A stretch of DNA of 20,613 bases, from assembly GCA_903953805.1 (NCBI GenBank), contig CAJBLC010000028.1, forward strand, positions 1-20,613. The letters are read 5' to 3'. The DNA comes from an uncultured Actinomycetes bacterium. Its GTDB lineage: Bacteria; Actinomycetota; Actinomycetes; Nanopelagicales; Nanopelagicaceae. This document shows positions 1 to 6,756 of the stretch, in pieces; the first letter of the stretch is position 1, and every line of letters begins with the position of its first letter. The translations under genes and the position numbers were made by a program. The notes under the pieces are model-generated. The model saw only the letters and a program-made list of their open reading frames with translations, was not told where the DNA came from and did no database searches.

Positions 1-1
1 C

Positions 2-1003
2 TCGCTCACACTTATCGCGAATGCAATTAACTGGGATGGCACTTCGGAACGGATGGATGAGGCCTACGAAGATGCGAGTGAGCGTCTTCAGTTGATGATT
101 GATGCGCTCTCAGTTCCGACTCGATCGATGATCTCAGAGCCGCTTCAGATAGTGAAGCCACAATATTCTCGAAATATGAGTTCTGAGGAGTTCTGCCACA
201 AGGTTGAAATCATTAGAGAAGAGATTCGAAGCGGTGAGGCATTTCAAGTTGTCTTGTCTCAGAGATTTGCCATGGAAGTTACCTCATCGGCTTTTGATAT
301 CTATCGAGCGCTTCGTTTGAGAAATCCAAGTCCTTACATGTACCTATTCCGCTTTGACGATGGCTTAGAGATCGTTGGATCTAGCCCAGAAGCTCTGGTA
401 AAGATCACGGGGCGCGAAGTCTTAGTGCACCCGATCGCAGGAACAAGACCGCGATCCCAAGACCCAGAGATTGATCAACGTAATGGTGAAGAACTTTTGG
501 CAGATCCAAAAGAGCGCGCAGAGCACTTGATGCTCGTGGATCTTGGCCGAAATGATCTTGGCAGAGTATGTGAAGCTGGAACTGTTGAGGTTGTTGAATT
601 CATGCACCTAGAACGTTATTCGCATGTCATGCATATAGTTTCAACAGTGGTGGGCAAGCTTTCGTCACGATCGACCCCAGCGGATGCGCTCTTCGCGGTA
701 TTCCCAGCAGGCACACTCTCTGGTGCCCCAAAGCCACGAGCCATGGAGATTATTGAGCGATTGGAACCTACCCGTCGTGGAATTTACGGTGGGACGATTG
801 GCTACTTCGATTTCCGCGGAAATATTGATTCATGTATCGCGATCCGCACTGCTGTAATAAAAGGTGGGACAGCCTATGTGCAAGCAGGTGCTGGAATCGT
901 CGCCGATTCGGTTGCCCAATCAGAAGATTTAGAATGTCAAAATAAAGCAGCTGCGGTTCTCGGAGCAATTGCATCAGCCAATTCGATGAGAGCAATCACA
1001 TGA
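2..1003 (+). CDS. trpE: Anthranilate synthase component I, 5' end cut by window
   Basis: This is the C-terminal part, about 333 residues of a protein usually near 500, and the frame is open to the left edge, so the true start lies outside. It makes anthranilate from chorismate, using ammonia supplied by the TrpG glutaminase, in the cytoplasm. The chorismate-binding fold is clear: GSSPEALV, the PIAGTRPR stretch typical of TrpE rather than PabB, DPKERAEHLMLVDLGRNDLG, the FPAGTLSGAPK motif, GGTIGYFDFRGN and the AGAGIVADS ending. The N-terminal half, which carries the tryptophan feedback site, is mostly missing, so feedback control cannot be judged. The TGA stop overlaps the ATG of the next small gene as ATGA, the first of several coupled junctions in this operon. 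The function call is secure from the motifs and from trpC, trpB and trpA downstream. Confidence 0.97.
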   Translation, partial: SLTLIANAINWDGTSERMDEAYEDASERLQLMIDALSVPTRSMISEPLQIVKPQYSRNMSSEEFCHKVEIIREEIRSGEAFQVVLSQRFAMEVTSSAFDIYRALRLRNPSPYMYLFRFDDGLEIVGSSPEALVKITGREVLVHPIAGTRPRSQDPEIDQRNGEELLADPKERAEHLMLVDLGRNDLGRVCEAGTVEVVEFMHLERYSHVMHIVSTVVGKLSSRSTPADALFAVFPAGTLSGAPKPRAMEIIERLEPTRRGIYGGTIGYFDFRGNIDSCIAIRTAVIKGGTAYVQAGAGIVADSVAQSEDLECQNKAAAVLGAIASANSMRAIT

Positions 1004-1149
1004 GCACAATCATCTACATTCTGATTATGATGTTAGCGGCAGGATTTCTCCTTCGCCTATCAGTACGCGGCGAGAGAAAAAGAAAATTTGAACGTAAGCC
1101 TGCGACCCCATGGTCTGCTCTCAATGATGATGTGGATCCAACTCTATGA
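1000..1149 (+). CDS. Small single-pass membrane protein between trpE and trpC (49 aa)
   Basis: A 49-codon frame joined by ATGA overlaps to trpE (start at 1000) and to trpC (stop TGA 1147-1149), exactly filling the space between them. GAGAG at 988-992 is a plausible ribosome binding site 7 bases before the ATG. Residues 4-20 form one hydrophobic helix (YILIMMLAAGFLL core), followed by a strongly basic stretch (RGERKRKFERK), so the C-terminus should face the cytoplasm. The tail reads PWSALNDDVDPTL. Many actinobacteria keep a membrane protein of about 190 residues with four helices here (Trp_oprn_chp/TIGR02234; Rv1610 in M. tuberculosis, from memory), and I recall its tail as W-x-A-L-D-x-G-x-D-P-T. 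This gene could be a reduced version keeping only the last helix and tail; that is inference. Function is unknown. The exact fit at both ends is the main evidence that it is real. Confidence 0.8.
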   Translation: MSTIIYILIMMLAAGFLLRLSVRGERKRKFERKPATPWSALNDDVDPTL

Positions 1150-1919
1150 GTAGCGTTCTTGATTCAATTATTGAAGGCGTGCTCGAAGATGTTGAACGCC
1201 GTTCTATTCCAATGAATCAATTGAAGGCGCAGCTATCCGATGCGGCTGATTTGCGTGGAGCGCTACAAGCGCTGACCGGATCGGATATGAAGATCATCTC
1301 TGAAGTAAAGAGAGCTTCTCCTTCGAAGGGTGATCTTGGCGAAATCCTTCAACCGGCTCGATTAGCTGCTCAGTACGAATCTGGTGGCGCATCTGTGATC
1401 AGCGTTCTTACTGAGGAGCGTCGCTTCAAGGGTTCCATCAAAGACTTTACTGAGGTTCGCAGGGAAGTCTCGATTCCGATGTTGCGTAAAGACTTCATCG
1501 TTACGGAGTACCAAGTTATCGAATCGCGGGTCCTCGGAGCAGATCTGCTTCTCCTTATCGTCGCTGGTCTCTCGCAATCTCAATATTGTGACTTTCACCA
1601 GATGGCGAATGAACTGGGAATGGATGTCTTGGTTGAGATTCATAATGAAGAAGAGTTAGAGCGAGCCTTAGAAGCGAACCCAACAATCGTTGGCGTGAAC
1701 TCACGTAATCTCAAGACTCTGGATGTTGATCCACGTGCCTTCGACCAACTCTTGCCGATGATTCCATCGGGCATCATCAAGGTTGCCGAATCAGGGATCT
1801 CAGAACGCAGTGAGGTCGCCCACGTTGAGGAGTTGGGGGCAGATGCAATTTTGGTGGGGGAGACGCTGGTGCGCGCCGGGGATCCGATTGCGGCAATATC
1901 CAGACTGCTAGGCAAGTAG
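1146..1919 (+). CDS. trpC: Indole-3-glycerol phosphate synthase
   Basis: It closes the ring of carboxyphenylaminodeoxyribulose phosphate to give indole-3-glycerol phosphate, the substrate of TrpA. The 257-residue length fits a single-domain TrpC without fused TrpF. All catalytic residues of the family are visible: E53 and K55 in SEVKRASPSKG, K115 in MLRKDF, E164 in LVEIH, N185 in GVNSRN and E215 in VAESGI. The C-terminal phosphate-binding part reads GADAILVGETL. The ATG lies inside the stop of the preceding 49-codon gene (ATGA) and has no clear Shine-Dalgarno of its own, so it is probably translated by re-initiation. No trpF is in the window; some actinobacteria use the dual-function PriA instead, which cannot be checked here. 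Confidence 0.98.
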   Translation: MSSVLDSIIEGVLEDVERRSIPMNQLKAQLSDAADLRGALQALTGSDMKIISEVKRASPSKGDLGEILQPARLAAQYESGGASVISVLTEERRFKGSIKDFTEVRREVSIPMLRKDFIVTEYQVIESRVLGADLLLLIVAGLSQSQYCDFHQMANELGMDVLVEIHNEEELERALEANPTIVGVNSRNLKTLDVDPRAFDQLLPMIPSGIIKVAESGISERSEVAHVEELGADAILVGETLVRAGDPIAAISRLLGK

Positions 1920-1940
1920 TGCTGCTGGTACCTTAAGGAC

Positions 1941-3149
1941 ATGACTCCTCAGGATCTGATTGACGAACTCGCCATTCTCGGCCACTTCGGCTCGTATGGT
2001 GGACGTTTTGTTCCCGAGGCACTTATTGGCGCTCTCGATCAACTTGAGGCCGCCCACCTTGCGGCAAAGAGCGACCCCACCTTTCAAAGTGAACTTGCAG
2101 AATTGCACCGCACATATACCGGCCGTCCAAGCATCTTGACGGAGGCGAAGCGTTTTGCTGAACATGCTGGCGGGGCTCGAATCTTCCTAAAACGTGAAGA
2201 TCTCAATCACACCGGAAGCCACAAGATCAACAACGTTCTTGGACAGGCGCTTCTCACAAAGCGAATGGGCAAGAAGCGCATCATCGCCGAGACTGGTGCT
2301 GGTCAACATGGTGTTGCATCTGCAACCGCTGCGGCATTGATGGGCCTTGAATGTGTCGTGTATATGGGCGAAGAAGATACAAAGCGCCAATCACTCAACG
2401 TTGCGCGAATGAAATTACTTGGCGCTGAGGTTATTCCTGTTACTACTGGTTCAAAAACTTTGAAAGATGCCATCAATGAAGCGATGCGCGACTGGGTAAC
2501 TAATGTAGAAACAACGCACTATTTACTCGGAACTGTTGCAGGCCCTCACCCATTCCCTGAGATGGTTCGTGATTTCCACCGAGTCATCGGCGTTGAAGCG
2601 CGTGAACAGATGCTCGATGTAGTGGGACGTCTTCCCGATGCCGTTCTTGCATGCGTTGGTGGCGGCTCCAATGCGATCGGAATCTTCCACCCATTTATCG
2701 ACGATGCTTCTGTGCGACTCATTGGCCTTGAAGCTGGTGGCGATGGTGTTGAAACTGGAAAGCACGCGGCAACGATTACGGGAGGAACTCCTGGTGTGCT
2801 GCACGGAACTCGTACATATGTACTTCAAGATGAGAATGGCCAAACAGTTGAGTCGCATTCGATTTCGGCCGGCTTGGATTATCCAGGAGTAGGGCCGGAA
2901 CACGCCTTCCTTCATGACATCGGTCGTGCGGAATATCGCGCGATCACAGATGCTCAAGCGATGGAGGCGTTCTCACTGCTCTCACGCACTGAAGGAATTA
3001 TTCCTGCTATTGAAACTGCCCACGCACTTGCTGGTGCGATGATTGTCGGCAAGGAGCTTGGACCTGAAGCAATTCTTCTCATTAACCTCTCCGGTCGTGG
3101 CGACAAGGATGTTCAAACCGCTGCTCACTATTTTGGAATACCGCTTTAA
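1941..3149 (+). CDS. trpB: Tryptophan synthase beta chain
   Basis: This PLP enzyme condenses indole, channelled from TrpA, with L-serine to give tryptophan, and acts as an alpha2-beta2 complex. At 402 residues it has normal length. The Schiff-base lysine is K95 in HTGSHKINN, the catalytic glutamate is E117 in AETGAGQHG, and GGGSNAIG (about 239-246) binds the cofactor phosphate. EGIIPAIETAHA and SGRGDKD near the C-terminus are also typical. It follows trpC by 21 bases, with AAGGA just before the ATG as ribosome binding site. Streptomyces has a small gene, trpM, between trpC and trpB; nothing of the kind fits in this gap. The TAA stop shares one base with the trpA ATG (TAATG), a coupling that would keep the two subunits in balance. 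Confidence 0.98.
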   Translation: MTPQDLIDELAILGHFGSYGGRFVPEALIGALDQLEAAHLAAKSDPTFQSELAELHRTYTGRPSILTEAKRFAEHAGGARIFLKREDLNHTGSHKINNVLGQALLTKRMGKKRIIAETGAGQHGVASATAAALMGLECVVYMGEEDTKRQSLNVARMKLLGAEVIPVTTGSKTLKDAINEAMRDWVTNVETTHYLLGTVAGPHPFPEMVRDFHRVIGVEAREQMLDVVGRLPDAVLACVGGGSNAIGIFHPFIDDASVRLIGLEAGGDGVETGKHAATITGGTPGVLHGTRTYVLQDENGQTVESHSISAGLDYPGVGPEHAFLHDIGRAEYRAITDAQAMEAFSLLSRTEGIIPAIETAHALAGAMIVGKELGPEAILLINLSGRGDKDVQTAAHYFGIPL

Positions 3150-3955
3150 TGACGACAACTTCAACACCACTGAGTGAGTTATTTGTAAAGACGAAGAGCG
3201 AGAACCGTGCAGCTCTCATCGGCTACCTACCAGCCGGTTTCCCAACCATTGATGGTGCGATCACTGTTATTCAAGCGATGATCGAAGGCGGAGTCGATGC
3301 AGTCGAGATCGGATTCCCATATAGCGATCCAGTAATGGATGGCCCTGTCATTCAACGCGCAGCTGAAGAATCTCTCAAGCACGGTACTGGTGCGCAAGAT
3401 GTCTTTAATCTTCTTGCAGCGACAACAAAACTTGGTGTGCCGGGTGTCGTCATGACGTATTGGAATCCCATTGAACGTTATGGCGTTGAAAAGTTTGCCC
3501 AGTCTTTAAAGGCTGCTGGTGGTTCAGGTGTAATCACTCCAGATCTAACTGTTGAAGAATCTGGGAAATGGTCGGTTGCGGCATCCGAGAGTGCAATTAA
3601 TCGAATCTATGTTGTTGCGCCAAGTACGTCTGATGCTCGCATGCCTCGCGTAACGTCTCAGTGTTCAGGATTTATCTACGCAGCATCCTTAATGGGAGTT
3701 ACCGGAACACGTGATTCGGTCTCCGGTGACGCTCGGTCACTCGTAGCACGAATTCGGGAGACCAGCGATCTACCGGTTGCAGTTGGACTCGGCGTCTCCA
3801 CCGCTGAACAAGCTCACGAAGTTGCACAGTATGCAGATGGCGTGATTGTCGGCTCGGCCTTTATTCGTCAGGTCCAAGAGAGCGCAAACCTCGAAGAAGG
3901 TTGCGATCGAGTTCGCGAACTTGCGCGCTCACTTGCGGAAGGTGTTCGTCGGTGA
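3149..3955 (+). CDS. trpA: Tryptophan synthase alpha chain
   Basis: It cleaves indole-3-glycerol phosphate to indole and glyceraldehyde 3-phosphate and passes the indole to TrpB. The 268-residue TIM barrel shows both catalytic acids: E53 in VEIGFPYSD and D64 in PVMDGP (equivalent to E49 and D60 of the Salmonella enzyme). Other family segments are LIGYLPAGFPT, VVMTYWNPIERYG, FIYAASLMGVTGTRD and the phosphate-binding VGLGVST and VIVGSAFIR. The start overlaps the trpB stop by one base. The TGA stop at 3953-3955 overlaps the GTG of the next gene, so transcription and translation evidently continue into the envelope genes without a break. Confidence 0.98.
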   Translation: MTTTSTPLSELFVKTKSENRAALIGYLPAGFPTIDGAITVIQAMIEGGVDAVEIGFPYSDPVMDGPVIQRAAEESLKHGTGAQDVFNLLAATTKLGVPGVVMTYWNPIERYGVEKFAQSLKAAGGSGVITPDLTVEESGKWSVAASESAINRIYVVAPSTSDARMPRVTSQCSGFIYAASLMGVTGTRDSVSGDARSLVARIRETSDLPVAVGLGVSTAEQAHEVAQYADGVIVGSAFIRQVQESANLEEGCDRVRELARSLAEGVRR

Positions 3956-4416
3956 AGAAGTTTTCAGCGCTTCAACCGTGGGCCACGCTCGCCGCTCGAA
4001 TTCTTTTAGGAGTGGTGCTTCTCTTAGCCGGCTATCTCAAGGCGAAGTCACCTGCCCAAGCTCAGATGGCAGTTCGGGCTTACAAACTTCTCCCTATTTC
4101 AATCGCAAATATCTTTGGATTATCACTTCCTTGGTTAGAGATTGGCGCAGGCATTCTTCTCATAGTCGGAATTGCCGTTCGATATGCGGCGCTCTTTGGA
4201 GGGCTGCTCATGTTGCTCTTCGTCGGGGCAATCTCTCAGGCTTGGGCTCGAGGATTATCAATTGATTGTGGCTGCTTCGGCGGCGGGGGACAGGTGGCGG
4301 CTGGCCACACCAAGTACCTTCAGGAAATTTTGCGAGATTTGGGGTTAACGCTGAGCGCAGTTTTTCTCTACCTCAACCCACACGGTAAGTTCGGTCTAGA
4401 TAAGTCACCAGAATAA
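3952..4416 (+). CDS. MauE/DoxX-like membrane protein with CxC motif
   Basis: A 154-residue membrane protein with four likely helices (about 12-30, 52-72, 76-97 and 128-142). It belongs to the MauE/DoxX superfamily, whose members are thought to support disulfide chemistry or electron transfer in the envelope. The SIDCGCFGGGG segment (C106, C108) near the start of the last quarter is the typical MauE-type cysteine pair. The next gene is a DsbA-like thioredoxin, so a redox partnership is the natural reading, but it is inference. I chose GTG 3952, which overlaps the trpA stop as GTGA and follows GCGGAAGG; a longer frame from 3901 would run through trpA coding sequence and adds a non-family N-terminus. 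Nine bases separate it from the next gene. Confidence 0.83.
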   Translation: MKKFSALQPWATLAARILLGVVLLLAGYLKAKSPAQAQMAVRAYKLLPISIANIFGLSLPWLEIGAGILLIVGIAVRYAALFGGLLMLLFVGAISQAWARGLSIDCGCFGGGGQVAAGHTKYLQEILRDLGLTLSAVFLYLNPHGKFGLDKSPE

Positions 4417-4425
4417 GGGAGCGAC

Positions 4426-5109
4426 ATGAGCGAGAAGAAGAAGCCACTCAAGAAGGCTGATACCACCAACCGAAATATTGCGATCGGAATGATCCTCTTT
4501 GTCGTACTGGTTGGTGTGATTTTCTCTGTCGTCTCTAATCGTTCGAATAGCCATGTGGCTATCCCATCGTCGGTATCAGCGGCTGATGGATATGGAGTCG
4601 TCATCAACAAAGATGCCAAGGTTCAGGTAGATATTTGGGAAGATTTCCAATGTCCTAACTGCCGCAACTTTGAAGGCGTCGCTGGAAATTACCTCAATGA
4701 TTTAGTTCGCGCTGGAAAGATCAAGGCGGTCTACCACCCAATGACATTCATTGGACCAGAATCAATTCTTGCTGCAGCGGCTGCCGCCTGTACTGCCGAT
4801 GACGGAAAATTCCTCGACATGCACGCTGCCCTGTACAACAATCAACCAGCTCATGAAAATTCAGGTGCTTGGACTAATTCGGTCTTGAAGGTACTGGCGG
4901 TCAGCGCTGGCGACACCAGCAAAAATGTCGCTTCCTGTATCGATTCAGGTAAGTACGTTAACTGGACGAAGAACGTTGAGGCAGATGCTGCTAAGAAAAA
5001 TGTCAATGCAACTCCAACACTCTTCATTAATGGAAAGCAACTTGCCCAGAGTCATTATCTAGACCTAGCAGCACTGAAGGCGGATTTCGCCGCTGTAGGA
5101 GTCAAGTAA
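4426..5109 (+). CDS. Membrane-anchored DsbA-like thiol-disulfide oxidoreductase
   Basis: A 227-residue protein with a lysine-rich cytoplasmic start, one transmembrane helix (about 18-36) and an extracellular thioredoxin-fold domain of the DsbA/Thioredoxin_4 type. The active site is C76-P-N-C79 in EDFQCPNCRNFE, with the cis-proline loop at T196-P197 in NATPTLFING. Two further cysteines, C122 and C171, lie in the helical insertion and probably form a structural disulfide, as in other actinobacterial DsbA-like proteins. It likely oxidises or reshuffles cysteines of exported proteins. GGGAGCGAC just before the ATG gives a good ribosome binding site. Neighbours are the MauE-like protein (possible electron partner) and lgt (lipoprotein modification). 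Direction of electron flow cannot be read from sequence. Confidence 0.88.
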   Translation: MSEKKKPLKKADTTNRNIAIGMILFVVLVGVIFSVVSNRSNSHVAIPSSVSAADGYGVVINKDAKVQVDIWEDFQCPNCRNFEGVAGNYLNDLVRAGKIKAVYHPMTFIGPESILAAAAAACTADDGKFLDMHAALYNNQPAHENSGAWTNSVLKVLAVSAGDTSKNVASCIDSGKYVNWTKNVEADAAKKNVNATPTLFINGKQLAQSHYLDLAALKADFAAVGVK

Positions 5110-5114
5110 CACCT

Positions 5115-5927
5115 ATGCATTGCTTTATCCCAACTCCATCGCACTCCGCGGTGGAGTTGGGCCCTTTAACCATCCATTTTTACGCGCTCTGCATCCTGCT
5201 CGGAGTTATCGCTGCTGTCGTGATTGGCCGAAGAAGATATGCGAACGTTGGCGGTGATAGTGATGCCATCACCGATGTAGCCATCGTCGCGATTCCATTC
5301 GGAATTATTGGTGGTCGCCTCTATCACGTCATTACTTCTCCTGATGCGTACTTTGGCGCGAACGGCCACCTACTGAATGCTGTAAAAATTTGGGATGGTG
5401 GCATGGGGATATGGGGAGCAATTGCCTTGGGTACGGCCGCTGCATTCCTCGCATTTCGACGATTAGAACGTGGAACCTCATTCGCAATCTTTGCGGATTC
5501 GCTGGCACCGGGAATTCTTATCGCCCAAGCTATTGGTCGGTGGGGGAACTGGTTCAATGGTGAACTCTTTGGTCGGCCTACGAAACTACCGTGGGGTCTG
5601 GAAATACCACGCGAACTGCGCCCTCAGGGATTCACCGACTTTGCGACCTTCCACCCCGCCTTTCTCTACGAATCGATCTGGTGCATTGCGTCGGCGCTCT
5701 TGCTGATCTTCCTCTCGCGGCGAAGGTCTCTGCAAGCAGGAAATCTCTTTATCCTGTATATCGCCTTCTACTGTGCCGGACGTTGTGGGATCGAATATCT
5801 CCGTATCGACGAAGCCCATCACCTATGGGGCCTTCGCCTCAATGAGTGGGTGAGCGCCATTGGATTTCTTCTCTCGGTATTCACTTTCGCCAACAGGGAG
5901 AAGAGAGCTAAAAAGGTTAGGATGTAG
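5115..5927 (+). CDS. lgt: Prolipoprotein diacylglyceryl transferase
   Basis: An integral membrane enzyme that moves diacylglycerol from phosphatidylglycerol to the lipobox cysteine of prolipoproteins, the first step of lipoprotein maturation. Length (270 residues) and seven-helix pattern fit. The Lgt signature is present as GRWGNWFNGELFGRP (residues 141-155), including the essential arginine (R142) and asparagine (N145). GGRLYHVI, WDGGMGIWGA and FHPAFLYESIW are other family segments. The protein starts with ELGPLTIHFYALCILLG after a short lead, as usual. It follows the DsbA-like gene by 5 bases and precedes the VIT gene by 2, so all belong to one transcript. Placement of lgt after trpA is common in actinobacteria. 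The main substrate-binding protein encoded in this window, LivJ, has no lipobox and is not an Lgt substrate. Confidence 0.97.
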   Translation: MHCFIPTPSHSAVELGPLTIHFYALCILLGVIAAVVIGRRRYANVGGDSDAITDVAIVAIPFGIIGGRLYHVITSPDAYFGANGHLLNAVKIWDGGMGIWGAIALGTAAAFLAFRRLERGTSFAIFADSLAPGILIAQAIGRWGNWFNGELFGRPTKLPWGLEIPRELRPQGFTDFATFHPAFLYESIWCIASALLLIFLSRRRSLQAGNLFILYIAFYCAGRCGIEYLRIDEAHHLWGLRLNEWVSAIGFLLSVFTFANREKRAKKVRM

Positions 5928-5929
5928 CC

Positions 5930-6634
5930 ATGATCGACGACGTCTACCAGCGCAATCTTCACCACAAGACCCACAATGCCGGTTGGCTCCGGGCAGCTGT
6001 TTTGGGTGCCAATGATGGATTGGTTGCAACTGCTTCCTTGATGATTGGAATTGCAACCGCATCACCTAAGGCGAGCCTCACCGTGACAGGTGTTGCTGCG
6101 ATCGCGGCTGGCGCGATGTCGATGGCGGTTGGCGAGTACATCTCCGTGCAGTCGCAGAGTGACATTGAAGAGAGCGATCGCCTCATGGAGATTGAGCATC
6201 TTGCGACCGACCCTGAGGGCGAAGAGGCAGAGCTCGCTCAGATTTATGTTGAGCGTGGTCTATCGATTGAACTCGCTCGTGAGGTCGCTCGAGTAATGCA
6301 TGAGAAGGATCCGCTAGAAGCGCACCTGCGTGATGAACTCGGACAATTCGAACATACAAAGGCTCGCCCAGTACAGGCTGCAATCGCATCTGCCATTAGC
6401 TATACCGCTGGAGGAGTGGTCCCTCTCATTGGCGCGCTCCTCTGGCACTTCTCCCACAAATCATGGGGAATAGTCCTAGCGACCATGCTGGGATTGGCCG
6501 GAACTGGCCTGATCAGTTCACGCCTCTCCGGTTCAAAGCTGGGCGTGACTGTCCTTCGCGTCACAATTGGCGGCGGGCTGGGCATGGCTATCACCGCAGG
6601 TATTGGATCTTTAGTTCACCTTTCCGGGATCTAA
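5930..6634 (+). CDS. VIT1/CCC1-family divalent metal transporter
   Basis: A 234-residue membrane protein of the VIT1/CCC1 family, which exports or sequesters Fe2+ or Mn2+, usually by proton exchange. The first helix carries the family motif GANDGLVATASLM (D29), and the second carries AGAMSMAVGEYISVQSQSD with the conserved methionines and glutamate. A hydrophilic helical insert (about 80-150), rich in glutamate, matches the cytosolic metal-binding domain of the family. Three more helices follow (about 152-172, 179-197 and 208-230). It starts 2 bases after the lgt stop, so it is probably last in the trp-lgt transcript. Which metal it moves, and why it sits behind lgt, cannot be told from sequence. 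No convincing terminator follows. Confidence 0.92.
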   Translation: MIDDVYQRNLHHKTHNAGWLRAAVLGANDGLVATASLMIGIATASPKASLTVTGVAAIAAGAMSMAVGEYISVQSQSDIEESDRLMEIEHLATDPEGEEAELAQIYVERGLSIELAREVARVMHEKDPLEAHLRDELGQFEHTKARPVQAAIASAISYTAGGVVPLIGALLWHFSHKSWGIVLATMLGLAGTGLISSRLSGSKLGVTVLRVTIGGGLGMAITAGIGSLVHLSGI

Positions 6635-6727
6635 TTGGTAGCCTTTCCTACTCGCAGAGCGCCTTCGCTCCGCTAGATTTCAGCACTATCTGGGCCATCG
6701 TTGTCCCGAACGTTCACTTAAAGATCA

Positions 6728-6743
6728 GTTGAACCAGTTCAAC
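6728..6743. promoter_or_regulatory. Perfect 16-base palindrome upstream of gltB
   Basis: GTTGAAC, two bases (CA), then GTTCAAC: seven paired bases on each side, ending 13 bases before the chosen gltB start. The two-base spacer is too short for a good RNA hairpin, so a dimeric repressor or activator site is more likely. A second, smaller palindrome GAACGTTC lies at 6708-6715. Neither matches the actinobacterial LexA box, which needs four bases between GAAC and GTTC. The surrounding gap (6635-6756) holds no gene and no clear -35/-10 pair. Confidence 0.5.
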
Positions 6744-6756
6744 AGTGGGAGCGATC

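Noticed and set aside
2523..2957. Open frames of 60-144 codons on the opposite strand of trpB, gltB, pyk and liv genes.
   Set aside because: They are shadows of real genes: no family motifs, no ribosome binding sites in context and no room for independent operons.
3901..3951. Longer N-terminus for the MauE-like protein starting at 3901.
   Set aside because: It would overlap trpA by 55 bases and give a cysteine- and serine-rich lead without family resemblance; GTG 3952 overlaps the trpA stop neatly and starts right before the first helix.
6657..6670. GAGCG-CCTT-CGCTC hairpin after the VIT gene, considered as terminator of the trp-lgt transcript.
   Set aside because: The stem is only five pairs and no T run follows; read-through into gltB is as likely.
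6708..6743. LexA/SOS box upstream of gltB, because of the GAAC and GTTC halves.
   Set aside because: The actinobacterial box needs GAAC-N4-GTTC; the spacers here are 0 and 2, and gltB is not a DNA-damage gene.
6745..6756. GTG 6745 as gltB start.
   Set aside because: It overlaps the GGGAG that best serves as ribosome binding site for GTG 6757, and it has no ribosome binding site of its own.
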